Assembly (NCBI GenBank): GCA_017479555.1
Contig: JAFVCB010000057.1
Span: 1-33,433 of the forward strand
DNA length: 33,433 nt
DNA from: Bacteroidaceae bacterium
Lineage (GTDB): Bacteria > Bacteroidota > Bacteroidia > Bacteroidales > Bacteroidaceae
Reading direction: 5' to 3'
Shown: piece by piece, positions 17,020-24,960 of the stretch
Numbering within the stretch: position 1 is the stretch's first letter
Layout: each line of letters opens with the position of its first letter
Position numbers and translations under genes: made by a program
The notes under the pieces: model-generated
The model's database searches: none
What the model saw: the letters and a program-made list of their open reading frames with translations, nothing else
Told to the model about the DNA's origin: nothing

Positions 17020-17331
17020 CTATAGATGGAAAAGCTCTTTCATGTCTTTGATGAAATCCTTGATGAATCTTTCGAATCCAGCTAAAAGAGAATCAACATG
17101 AGACGCCTTATTCAACAACCTGTTCGCAGATTGATCTGCTTTCCGAATGAGTCCCTCCATGTCTGACTGAATATTGCCTTTAAAGTCTGAAAGTACAGTG
17201 CTTGTAGATGGTTTCACGACTTGAGGTATGTTCTCATATAGCGTTTGGGAATCATCTATTGTGTGCTGTGCCATAAGTCCCATATCCTCTGGACTTTGGG
17301 GTTGCGGCTGTTCCGTACTAAACTTTTCCAT
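17020..17331 (-). CDS. Unknown small protein of the dynamin cluster
   Basis: A 103-aa protein that I do not recognise. I chose the ATG at 17331 (MEKFSTEQPQPQSPEDMGLM) because the longer frame from 17397 would translate a strong hairpin at 17355-17388 and gives an unlikely N-terminus. The first 45 residues are polar, rich in Q, S, P and T, and probably disordered. Residues 50-103 look alpha-helical, and the end LLAGFERFIKDFIKDMKEL is amphipathic, with aromatic and aliphatic residues on one face and lysine/aspartate on the other, as in membrane-surface or coiled-coil helices. There is no signal peptide or full membrane span. It lies 93 bp after dynamin-like gene 1 and 209 bp before the CD225 gene. 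Confidence 0.65.
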   Translation of the reverse strand: MEKFSTEQPQPQSPEDMGLMAQHTIDDSQTLYENIPQVVKPSTSTVLSDFKGNIQSDMEGLIRKADQSANRLLNKASHVDSLLAGFERFIKDFIKDMKELFHL

Positions 17332-17354
17332 ATTTAAATATAACCTATTGGGGT

Positions 17355-17388
17355 GTAGAGAAACGGGGATGTAGCCCCGATTCTCTAC
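17355..17388 (-). promoter_or_regulatory. Intercistronic hairpin
   Basis: GTAGAGAA and TTCTCTAC (8 bp), one mismatch, then CGGGG/CCCCG (5 bp) around a 6-nt loop. It lies between the stop of the first dynamin-like gene and the start of the 103-aa gene. No U-run follows on either strand, so an mRNA processing or stability element is more likely than a terminator. Confidence 0.5.
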
Positions 17389-17424
17389 GTTAAACATGGT
17401 GTATTCTAAAGCAAATGAACGAGA

Positions 17425-19419
17425 CTAAGCCATCAACATGTGGCTGAAAAGATTCAAGTCTTCCTCCAGCTTATTGTTCGATTCGCGCAAGGACTTGAGT
17501 TCATCCACACGCTTTTGGAGTGTGACATCATCGCTCTCAACATTCTTTTTAGCTTCATCGACGAGAGCTTGATACTCACTGATCGGTTCATTGATGCTCT
17601 CCTTGATGACATTCGAGATGGTGTCAACAATCTCTTGCACTTTGCTGGAGATACCTTTGACAATCTCTTCTACATTCTTATAAATGCCGTCTCTGGATTG
17701 TTCTGCGATTTGCTCCTTAGCCTTACCTGCCAAATTGTTCAAGCCCCATATACCTCCACTGATTGCTGCAACGATTCCACCAATGACGTATAAGGGAAAT
17801 CCTACAGGTGTAAAAAAGCTCACGATGGTCAACACTAAAATGCTTGTAAGCTGAGCAATAAGGTTTGGTATAATACTCTGTGGACCAACCAATGCACCTA
17901 CGGCACCTCCTACAAGTCCACCGCCGATATAGCCTACGACAGCAGCGCCCACACGACCTACAGTGGATGGAGATGTTTCGTCTACATCTACAGGACTCAA
18001 GGACAAATCTGTGCGAACACCCTTTATGTCGTCGTCAATGGAGGTTATGTTGACCTTCTGTTCATTCGCCAACGCCTCTATACGGGGACGAAGGAAATTG
18101 GGCGAAAATTCGTTGGCAAGCCAATCGCTGGTAACCGTTTCCAACTTCATCTTCAACTGATCCAGACATTCCTCAGCAAACTGCTTAGCACTCTCCTTGG
18201 GATGCAACATGCTGATACTTGTTTGTGGCTCTGTCTCCATCACCCATTGCTTGATATTGGGGATGACATCAATATTCAAGAACACACGTGCCTTGTCTTC
18301 AGAGTCGTCCACAACACTCTTTGCTCCTGCATCGAAGTTCTGGGTGATGAGCGCTACTCGTTTTTCAGCTATACTAAGTTTCTCGCGTGCGTCCCTGAGT
18401 TTTTCAGCAAGTTGGGTCTTGTCTGCTACGGTCAGGTCTATAGCATCTCCGATGAAACGACGGGTGTCTATGTTGGCACGTTTTACAGTGGAATATGCTT
18501 TGAGCAGTTTCAAACGGCCTTTCTGATTGAACAGCACCTGTTCAAGTCGCTTCTCAAAGGGGAGAAAATGGCTGTTTTCTATCAAAGTGGGATTGTTCTG
18601 CTGTTTGCCAGTCAGCGCGGGCAGCGAGCCAACGAAGAAGATGCCGTCCTCGCCCAAATCGGTGTATTTACTGAGTAAACGTGTGTAGGTTCGCTTGACA
18701 TCAGCAGCATCGTTCTTGCCAGCTATTGCATCGTTATATTCAATATTGTCGAAGTAGGTCAGTACGAAAATAATAGACTTGTATCCAGTAGAGTTCAAAC
18801 TTTCGATAATAACCTTGTCTGTTCCCGTAAAGGCCTGTTGAGAATTCATACAATAGATGATGGTATCTGCTTTGGGTAGATACTCTTTAGTAACCTCATC
18901 ATGGCACGTTGGGTCATCCAATCCCGGAGAGTCTACGAGGTTGATACCCTTTTCGCAGATACTCAATGGATAGCGAATTTCTAATTTAGAGTAAAAACTC
19001 TCCTTTCGTGGTGCATCTTTTTCGTTTTCCAGCGTTTCGATGACCACATACTTTTCTAACTCTTCTATAGAAATCTCCTTAGGCTTCTCGCCTGTCTTTT
19101 TGGGATAGAGTGTAGCTCCAGGTGTCTCTGCGTACGAGATTTCGCCTATAACAGCTGTCGTAGGCTTGGCTTTTGCAGGCAAAAGAGCTCTACCCATCAG
19201 TGCATTGAGAAACGTACTCTTACCACTATTGAATCTACCCATGACGAGTACATTCAGTTTGTTGTTAGACAACTGGTTTTCTACGTTTGCCAACAGCTCA
19301 GACATACTGGTCACATCTTTTTTCTGATTGTCTATACCCGACTTCTGAGAGATGGCTTTCTGCTGATAAGTGATGTTTTTCAAATCAGCCAGATACTTCT
19401 TGAATTCTTCTGGATTCAT
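17425..19419 (-). CDS. Dynamin-like GTPase 1, with membrane paddle
   Basis: A 664-aa bacterial dynamin-like protein. G1 is GRFNSGKST (61-69), G2 the threonines of KPTTAV (85-90), G3 DSPG (163-166) and the G4 position reads TYFD (221-224) instead of TKxD. A helical stalk follows (about 300-480, heptad-rich). Residues 488-560 form a long glycine- and hydrophobic-rich stretch (GYIGGGLVGGAVGALVG, then LTSILVLTIVSFFTPVG), as in the paddle that inserts into membranes in BDLP and DynA. The C-terminus (570-664) is coiled coil. Such proteins oligomerise on membranes and tether, fuse or reshape them; DynA of Bacillus also helps against phage. It is the last of three GTPase genes in a row, 75 bp after the second. 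Confidence 0.9.
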   Translation of the reverse strand: MNPEEFKKYLADLKNITYQQKAISQKSGIDNQKKDVTSMSELLANVENQLSNNKLNVLVMGRFNSGKSTFLNALMGRALLPAKAKPTTAVIGEISYAETPGATLYPKKTGEKPKEISIEELEKYVVIETLENEKDAPRKESFYSKLEIRYPLSICEKGINLVDSPGLDDPTCHDEVTKEYLPKADTIIYCMNSQQAFTGTDKVIIESLNSTGYKSIIFVLTYFDNIEYNDAIAGKNDAADVKRTYTRLLSKYTDLGEDGIFFVGSLPALTGKQQNNPTLIENSHFLPFEKRLEQVLFNQKGRLKLLKAYSTVKRANIDTRRFIGDAIDLTVADKTQLAEKLRDAREKLSIAEKRVALITQNFDAGAKSVVDDSEDKARVFLNIDVIPNIKQWVMETEPQTSISMLHPKESAKQFAEECLDQLKMKLETVTSDWLANEFSPNFLRPRIEALANEQKVNITSIDDDIKGVRTDLSLSPVDVDETSPSTVGRVGAAVVGYIGGGLVGGAVGALVGPQSIIPNLIAQLTSILVLTIVSFFTPVGFPLYVIGGIVAAISGGIWGLNNLAGKAKEQIAEQSRDGIYKNVEEIVKGISSKVQEIVDTISNVIKESINEPISEYQALVDEAKKNVESDDVTLQKRVDELKSLRESNNKLEEDLNLFSHMLMA

Positions 19420-19494
19420 GACTTTAGTATTTTTGGGGATGTTAAAAAATGATTGAATAATTACGGACTAAGAGCTTTTGTGGAGTAGTTTCCA

Positions 19495-21135
19495 CTACTT
19501 GATGAGGAGGGTGGCCACCTGATTGATGCCATCACGACACTCCATCCATCTGGTTGACGAACAGTTGTAGAGAGCTATGCGCTTCTCTTGTTCGAGACGC
19601 TTGCGCTCATCGCTGCTCCACTCTGCTTGAAGCAGATTCATTTGGGATATAATATTGTTGTGTGCTTCATTAAGACGCAAGTTGAAGTCTTCAAGCATCG
19701 TGATTTGCAATTTGTCAACTAATGTGGGCAAGTATTGTTTCAACATGGCTCTTGACTCATTGCTCTTCTTTTTGATAAGCCATTCGGAGCCTACACCCGC
19801 CAACATGCTCGTTGCCATGGCAATTCCTGAGACACTTAATGTGGCGAACAGCACACCAGCGGTTATCACCGTGGCTGCAGTACCGATACGCGTGATGATA
19901 CGTAGTTTGCCCGTGTCAGTAATCTCCAAATCGTCTGGAGACGTTACGGCACGCGGCTTGCCTCCATCGCGTATAAGGGTGGACTGGATAGACAACTTAC
20001 AATGAAAACGCTTATACAACTCACCCTGCAACCAATTGACATTGGAATACATCTCTTTATTAGCCATTTGGTTTACCGACTGAACGACACTCCTCATATA
20101 TTCTTCTAAACGGAATGGTATATCTTTCTCCCAAAACGTTTTGATGTCTCCCGTCATATCGGCATCGTGCGTGAGCCTTCTCACGATATCGTCTTTCTTC
20201 TCCAAGAACGCAGCGCGCACTTTGGTATTCATCTCATTGTTTCGGTTCTTGAGTTGCGTTTCAACTTCAATCCACGAGAGAGATGCTTGCTCTAATTGTT
20301 GTAGCTTTTTCTCGAAGCGGTTCTCCACATCCTCTTGCTTAGCCTTGCACTCAGCAATCTTGGTTTCGCATTGTTCGAAGAGCTGAGCCACGGCATTGGC
20401 TGCATAGAGATTGGCAAAAACACCACGAGGCACATTTACATCAATGTGGGCTAAAAGTTGTTTAAGCGCAGCGAGGAGTTCTTCTTTACATTCCTGCAGA
20501 GGACGGAAGGAATCATTGCTGAACAGGGCTATGTTTTTGTACTTGCTGATATTCTTACTCACGTAAGTGTAGACTTCAGCACGGTCGTCTTCGGCAAGAT
20601 GCTCTATTTTTCCTATCACAGCCAAAACGGGTATACCTGCGTCGGAAAGATGATTGAGCAAGATGTCATCAGTTCGCGTATACGCGGCTTGTGCATCCAA
20701 TAGATAGATACAAACATCGAAGTCGCAAAGGAAATTCATCGTGTCCCTGACCGATGCCGTTTCGGGGGAGATGTTGATTTGTTTCTCAAAAATAGAGGCA
20801 TTATACACTCTTAGCCACTCGCTGACAGAAGTTAGCGTTTCTTCTTTTATCGCTGTGGGGTGAGATATATCAATAACACCCAAGGGTGTGGGCAATACGC
20901 TCGCTTTGTCACCAAACTCCACTTTGTAATTGGTTTGGGAGGGCAATAACGACACGGGAATGTTCAAGTCTGCTAAGATGTTTATCATCGAAGTCTTTCC
21001 CGTATTGCTTTGGCCTAAGATACCAACACAACAATTGGGTCTATCCAACTTCTCAAGTTGTTCCACAAGATTAGTGTAAACCTCTGGTACAGATAGTTTA
21101 TCACTCAGTTGCTTGATGATTTCAATATGTTCCAT
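19495..21135 (-). CDS. Dynamin-like protein 2, degenerate GTPase domain
   Basis: A 546-aa protein related to dynamin-like GTPases. A P-loop GQSNTGKTS is intact at 41-49. The DxPG of G3 is not visible where it should be (the region reads INISPETASVRDTMNFLCDF, then DVCIYLLDAQAAYTRTDD), and G4 reads IGKIEHL (174-180) instead of TKxD. Nucleotide may be bound but poorly hydrolysed. Residues 255-325 are a strong coiled coil. A hydrophobic stretch at about 417-452 (IGTAATVITAGVLFATLSVS) could be a membrane hairpin, followed by basic IKKKS. It starts 24 nt after the third GTPase gene's stop. A likely role is a regulatory partner in a hetero-oligomer, as paired bacterial dynamins (Cj0411/Cj0412-type, LeoA/LeoB) are known. 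That role is inference. Confidence 0.8.
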   Translation of the reverse strand: MEHIEIIKQLSDKLSVPEVYTNLVEQLEKLDRPNCCVGILGQSNTGKTSMINILADLNIPVSLLPSQTNYKVEFGDKASVLPTPLGVIDISHPTAIKEETLTSVSEWLRVYNASIFEKQINISPETASVRDTMNFLCDFDVCIYLLDAQAAYTRTDDILLNHLSDAGIPVLAVIGKIEHLAEDDRAEVYTYVSKNISKYKNIALFSNDSFRPLQECKEELLAALKQLLAHIDVNVPRGVFANLYAANAVAQLFEQCETKIAECKAKQEDVENRFEKKLQQLEQASLSWIEVETQLKNRNNEMNTKVRAAFLEKKDDIVRRLTHDADMTGDIKTFWEKDIPFRLEEYMRSVVQSVNQMANKEMYSNVNWLQGELYKRFHCKLSIQSTLIRDGGKPRAVTSPDDLEITDTGKLRIITRIGTAATVITAGVLFATLSVSGIAMATSMLAGVGSEWLIKKKSNESRAMLKQYLPTLVDKLQITMLEDFNLRLNEAHNNIISQMNLLQAEWSSDERKRLEQEKRIALYNCSSTRWMECRDGINQVATLLIK

Positions 21136-21159
21136 AGAAAGAGTTAGGGTTTAGTATAT

Positions 21160-23082
21160 TTATTGCTGTTTCAACATGACAAGTTTTTCTTCTATCTCCA
21201 CCTGCCATTTCAAAAGTCTATCAATAGCCGTATGGAGTTCTTTACGTCTCTCCTTGAGCGACAATATTTGTTGCTCATGAGACGTGATGAGCTCAGAGAC
21301 TTTGTTACCATACGTGGAGACATGTAGTTTGCCATATTCGGTGATCGACTTTTTAATGTCTAAACATACATTGTCGAAGTTCTCCAATGCTTCTTGCTTC
21401 TTATGGGCAAAAAAGTTTCTAAGGGTTTGTTCTGATTGTATTTGATAATTACGCAACTTCTTGGAACTTGCATTTGTAAATAGGAAACCCTTCACGAAAC
21501 CTATAGATGACTCCAGCACGTCTACAAGAGGATCCAGAAAAGAAAATTCCACCTTGAAGTCTCCTGCTGTTCTACCTTTTATATAATAGTTGCCTTGCTT
21601 TTGAAGTCCATGATTTGCAACATCCAGACCTGTAATAGGTCTTTCAGAATAGGATATCATCGAGAGGTCAAAAGGAAACTTCTCTATTTTGCCATTCAAG
21701 GATGAAAATCGGTTATAATAGCTCTTGAATGTTTGGTTCATGGAAGTCTTTTCTTTCGACACCAACATTAGCATGTCGCTATCAACCTGAGCGGCATGCG
21801 TTTGAGACCAGTTTATGAGTAACGTATTGACCAGATAATTGACGCTATGCGAAGCTCGTCGCTCAAAATTGTCGTTGTACACTCTTTTGCATTCGATGAA
21901 ACAGTTTAGTATGGTTTGTCGCACATCTTCAAGAGCTTTAATCTCGCATTGTTTAAGCGAATTGGCTATATTCTTTCTGATGGGAAGAACAGCCTTGGTG
22001 AAATGCTGATTAGCTTGATGTACCATAAAATCTGTGACTTCACGGATAGATTCTATTCGAGTCTCGCTGAGCAACTTTTCATCATGGGTCAACTTCGCAT
22101 CAACTTTTGTGATGTTCTGCTTGATGTTATTGATTAGCGTATTGATCAGCGTCCACACATGTTCAGAAACGACAAGCTTTCCTTTCTGCTCCAACAGTTT
22201 CCATGAACTATTCTCGAACTTTTCAAAGTTCTTTTTCAATGAGTCCCATTGGTCTGCAATGATGTCAGGTATCTTCTTCGCTGGCAGCATAGTGATAGAG
22301 CTGACACCATATAAATATGGAGAACGAACACCCAATCTATTCGTAATCTCATTGAGGGTATAGTCCATCACCACGGTGCGTTCAGCAACAGGCATCATAT
22401 CTATCTTGGACACGACGAAAATGCATCGATGCAGACATCTCTTGACATGATTTAGCAGGAAGTGTTGCAAAGATGACGACATGGCTTGTTGAGCCGAAGT
22501 CAAGATGATAGCCATATCGGCTATATGCTCCACTACATCGCTGGTAATCTCGAAGTGATTGTTTGCCTCCAATGTGCCTGGATTAAAGCCTGGAGTATCT
22601 ATCAATATGATGTTTGGGGGAAACTTGGCATCTGGAATAGAGATATGCAGGGATGTGACATCTTGTGCTATCGATGTCTCGGACGTGATATAATCTATGA
22701 GTTGGTTTATGTCGGTGGCTTCTTTATGGTATTTATGCTGCAAATAGAGATTGACTTTGCTCAACATGCCATTTGTCGCCAAATATTTCTTGCCATCGCT
22801 GAACTTTACATGGACTGCAAGCTCCTTGCCTTCATGTTTGAGATATGTGGCACACGCTGTGGTAGGAAAGACACCCTCTTTGAGTAACCGATGTCCTATC
22901 AAAGCATTGATAAAGGTACTTTTTCCCGAACTGAATTCGCCTACGACAGCAAGATAGAGTTTGTGGCTATCATGCTTTTGCTGAATATTCAGACAGGCTC
23001 GCTTCAGCTTTTGCTTGTCAGCGGGCTGCAGAAACTGGTCTGCAAGTTTTTCAAGTCGGGATAACGTTTCCTTTACATCCAT
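21160..23082 (-). CDS. Dynamin-like GTPase 3
   Basis: A 640-aa dynamin-family GTPase with all G motifs canonical: GEFSSGKST (48-56), the threonines of FPTTA (about 73-76), DTPGFN (162-167) and SKID (225-228). I chose the ATG at 23082 (MDVKETLSRLEKLADQFLQ) over a TTG nine bases upstream. The remaining 400 residues are mostly helical, with a final coiled coil (about 585-640). No long membrane segment is obvious; the most hydrophobic part, FLDPLVDVLESSIGFVKGFL, could be an amphipathic membrane-contact region. It lies 13 nt after the C39-like gene's stop, so these are translated from one mRNA. With the degenerate second and paddle-bearing first protein it makes a set of three unequal dynamins. 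Confidence 0.9.
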   Translation of the reverse strand: MDVKETLSRLEKLADQFLQPADKQKLKRACLNIQQKHDSHKLYLAVVGEFSSGKSTFINALIGHRLLKEGVFPTTACATYLKHEGKELAVHVKFSDGKKYLATNGMLSKVNLYLQHKYHKEATDINQLIDYITSETSIAQDVTSLHISIPDAKFPPNIILIDTPGFNPGTLEANNHFEITSDVVEHIADMAIILTSAQQAMSSSLQHFLLNHVKRCLHRCIFVVSKIDMMPVAERTVVMDYTLNEITNRLGVRSPYLYGVSSITMLPAKKIPDIIADQWDSLKKNFEKFENSSWKLLEQKGKLVVSEHVWTLINTLINNIKQNITKVDAKLTHDEKLLSETRIESIREVTDFMVHQANQHFTKAVLPIRKNIANSLKQCEIKALEDVRQTILNCFIECKRVYNDNFERRASHSVNYLVNTLLINWSQTHAAQVDSDMLMLVSKEKTSMNQTFKSYYNRFSSLNGKIEKFPFDLSMISYSERPITGLDVANHGLQKQGNYYIKGRTAGDFKVEFSFLDPLVDVLESSIGFVKGFLFTNASSKKLRNYQIQSEQTLRNFFAHKKQEALENFDNVCLDIKKSITEYGKLHVSTYGNKVSELITSHEQQILSLKERRKELHTAIDRLLKWQVEIEEKLVMLKQQ

Positions 23083-23095
23083 TGATCTCAAAGCA

Positions 23096-24082
23096 TTAAA
23101 GGCTCAAATCTTCATCGTCATCATGCGTGAACAAGTCGTCATATTTTTCAACCAAGTCGTCAAGCGACTCTGGATGGTCTAAGAAATCATGATAGAAGCT
23201 CGAGAACTCGTCTAATGTAGACTCATTGAGATTCATATCAAATCCTGCGACTTCCTCTAATTGATGGGTGGGTATTCCTGCAAAACTGGTGAGACCTTGG
23301 AAATCTTCTCCACTATACTCTTGTGGCGATTGGTCGGTAGACACCATAAAACAATTAGAATCTTTCCAAGCATCCACGAACTGGTCTGCAGGATAAGCCA
23401 TTTGTACGTTCCCCGTGCCAGGGTCTGTCACTATGACTTGCGGATTGTCAGGATCTGTCGTATCTATGCCGACGACAACGAGTGCATGGTTGGCTTCACC
23501 TCCTGTATAGATATCCATATCGTGGTTCTCTACATCAGGATTGACCAGTTCCATACCATCCACGCCCACGATGATGTAATGGCCTTGAGCCAATTCGTTG
23601 GAAAGATTGAAGATATTGTTTCCTGTCGTACCCGTCGCGTCTATACCAAAGTAGTCCAGTATTCTGCCAACACTTTCCATTGGTGTACCATACCCTTCAG
23701 TATACCAGCCGTTGTCTTTAGCGATTTGTATCAACTCCTCTTGGCTCTTCTCTATACCAAACTTCTCCAGAATGATACGTTGCGACTGAATGGCACATGT
23801 ATCATCGTAGTATTGGTATACTTGAGGGTCGAACGCTATGTTCACTGCGGGTTCACCAGAAATAGTATCCGCTGGAGTAATCTCACGTGGGCCTCCGTTA
23901 GGCATGGGCATAGAAGCAGAGGAGGGCGCTTGTGAACCATGGTCGGAGAATGGAGCATCAGCATCATTCTCTATAGTTTCATCTAACTTACTGAAATGAC
24001 CTTCTTTGAAGAATTTGTAGATGACATAGCCTGCTACAGGAGAGGCCGTGTAGAGTGTTCGCTTTTTGGGTTTCGCATTCAT
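23096..24082 (-). CDS. C39-like (papain-fold) peptidase, cytosolic
   Basis: A 328-aa protein with a Peptidase_C39-like domain in its middle. The triad can be read: QYYDDTCAIQSQR gives C96 with the oxyanion glutamine Q90 six residues before it, EANHALVVVGID gives H199, and VIVTDPGTG gives D220. The start at 24082 (MNAKPKKRTLYTASPVAGYV) is the last plausible ATG; an ATG at 24154 is in frame but would translate a palindromic control region. There is no signal peptide, so it probably works in the cytosol, unlike secreted C39-like hydrolases. The N-terminal 80 residues are polar and S/P-rich, and the C-terminus is strongly acidic (FTHDDDEDLSL). It heads the dynamin operon. It may cleave a host, phage or partner protein; the target is unknown. 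Confidence 0.8.
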   Translation of the reverse strand: MNAKPKKRTLYTASPVAGYVIYKFFKEGHFSKLDETIENDADAPFSDHGSQAPSSASMPMPNGGPREITPADTISGEPAVNIAFDPQVYQYYDDTCAIQSQRIILEKFGIEKSQEELIQIAKDNGWYTEGYGTPMESVGRILDYFGIDATGTTGNNIFNLSNELAQGHYIIVGVDGMELVNPDVENHDMDIYTGGEANHALVVVGIDTTDPDNPQVIVTDPGTGNVQMAYPADQFVDAWKDSNCFMVSTDQSPQEYSGEDFQGLTSFAGIPTHQLEEVAGFDMNLNESTLDEFSSFYHDFLDHPESLDDLVEKYDDLFTHDDDEDLSL

Positions 24083-24120
24083 AAAGATTTGGTTTTTAGG
24101 GCTAACAAATGGTATATAGG

Positions 24121-24179
24121 CCATCACTATCTGATAGCGATGGAAAAGCTTCATCAATTGAGGGCAACTGAAGGCAACT
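24121..24179 (-). promoter_or_regulatory. Operator-like palindrome and direct repeats upstream of the dynamin operon
   Basis: CCATCACTAT (24121-24130) and ATAGCGATGG (24134-24143) form a 10-bp inverted repeat with one wobble pair and a 3-nt spacer, ending 38 bp before the ATG at 24082. Next to it GGCAACT occurs twice, 10 bp apart, at about 24162-24179. Such an arrangement suits a DNA-binding regulator. No clean TAnnTTTG element was found close by. Confidence 0.45.
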
Positions 24180-24244
24180 TTGGGCTCAGTAGATAATTAA
24201 CGGGGCAATAGTTAAATTGTATTGGGGTTCAAGTATATACATAC

Positions 24245-24281
24245 AAAAAAGCGTGAGATTCGTGTACGTCACTTATCTCAC
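24245..24281 (-). terminator. Intrinsic terminator of the candidate RNA
   Basis: GTGAGAT (24253-24259) pairs with ATCTCAC (24275-24281), 7 bp with a 15-nt loop. On the minus strand the stem is followed by GC and six Ts (24250-24245). It isolates the candidate RNA from the C39-dynamin operon downstream. Confidence 0.7.
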
Positions 24282-24671
24282 TCTTCTGGCCATCGAACTT
24301 GCCCCATCGTATAGATAAGCAACTTCGAAGCCCACGCCGATATGTATATAGTACCCCTACAACGATGACACACCACTCCTTTCTATCAAGAGTGAAGTAT
24401 ATCACATAAGGGGATGCATATAGACACATCCCGAGGACATCTACCGTTGCCTCACTCCTACGATGTGCTTCAAGTGTTCGATGTTTGAAGAGCAAAGAGT
24501 GAAGCGTCATAGTAAACGCCTTTCAATATGTAGTGATTCTCGTTCCCACCCAAATCCCGCTTTGCGTGACTAATCGTTTAGTCGCACTCAGCTCGACGTA
24601 GGCTGTCCTTTGTGGTACTGTGATGGAACTCGTCCATCAGCGATACGTTTCTATAGGACTTGTGAGAAATC
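24245..24671 (-). ncRNA. Candidate structured non-coding RNA of about 430 nt
   Basis: A gene-free stretch on the minus strand with a promoter at its upstream end and an intrinsic terminator at its downstream end. Hairpins and helices that can be read (plus coordinates): 24655-24659 with 24605-24609 enclosing 24621-24627/24633-24639; 24563-24565 plus 24568-24573 with 24578-24583 plus 24584-24586; a 9-bp helix 24449-24457/24497-24505 enclosing 24468-24473/24485-24490; 24411-24416/24427-24432; 24374-24378/24390-24394. CGGG at 24671-24674 can close the first domain with 24556-24559. The 5' domain has 61 G/C in 120 bases against 39/120 just upstream, as expected for a folded RNA in AT-rich DNA. 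It lacks tmRNA, RNase P and SRP RNA signatures. It lies between the beta-barrel operon and the dynamin cluster and points at the latter. Confidence 0.5.
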
Positions 24672-24676
24672 GGGTG

Positions 24677-24709
24677 TAAAATTACAAAAAAACGCTATAC
24701 AAACGACAA
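24677..24709 (-). promoter_or_regulatory. Promoter of the candidate RNA
   Basis: On the minus strand TTG (24709-24707), 22 bp, TAATTTTA (24684-24677) fits TTG-N17-23-TAnnTTTG except for the last base. Transcription would begin at about 24671. The stretch 24710-24820 shows nothing else. Confidence 0.5.
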
Positions 24710-24820
24710 CTTCTGCTAAAAAGTTATACTTCAATCGTTCTATGGAACAAATTTCGTGGCGTATAACTCTACTTTGTTAAGAACCCATATCGTATGAATG
24801 CAATAGGACAACAAGAATGA

Positions 24821-24875
24821 CAAAAGAAAGGCTCGCTCAGGAAAGCAAGTGTTTTTTTGCTTTTCTTGAGCGAGC
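24821..24875 (-). terminator. Intrinsic terminator after the FGE-like lipoprotein gene
   Basis: GCTCGCTCA (24831-24839) pairs with TGAGCGAGC (24867-24875), extended by pairing between GAAAGCAA and TTGCTTTTC. On the minus strand it is followed by a T-rich CTTTCTTTTG (24830-24821). It ends the transcript coming from 25779. Confidence 0.8.
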
Positions 24876-24960
24876 TAAAATCGTCTATATAGAAAATGAA
24901 ACTATTCTCCTACCTCTTATATATGCGAAGAAGGGACATTATAAAAGACAATAGAAAGGG

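Noticed and set aside
24229..24510. 93-codon open frame on the minus strand
   Set aside because: It reads through the intrinsic terminator at 24245-24281 and through several paired segments, and the protein has no recognisable domain. The stretch fits a folded RNA better.
24245..24671. tmRNA or RNase P RNA
   Set aside because: No tRNA-like ends or tag reading frame ending in ALAA, and no GAGGAAAGTCC block of RNase P RNA was found on either strand.
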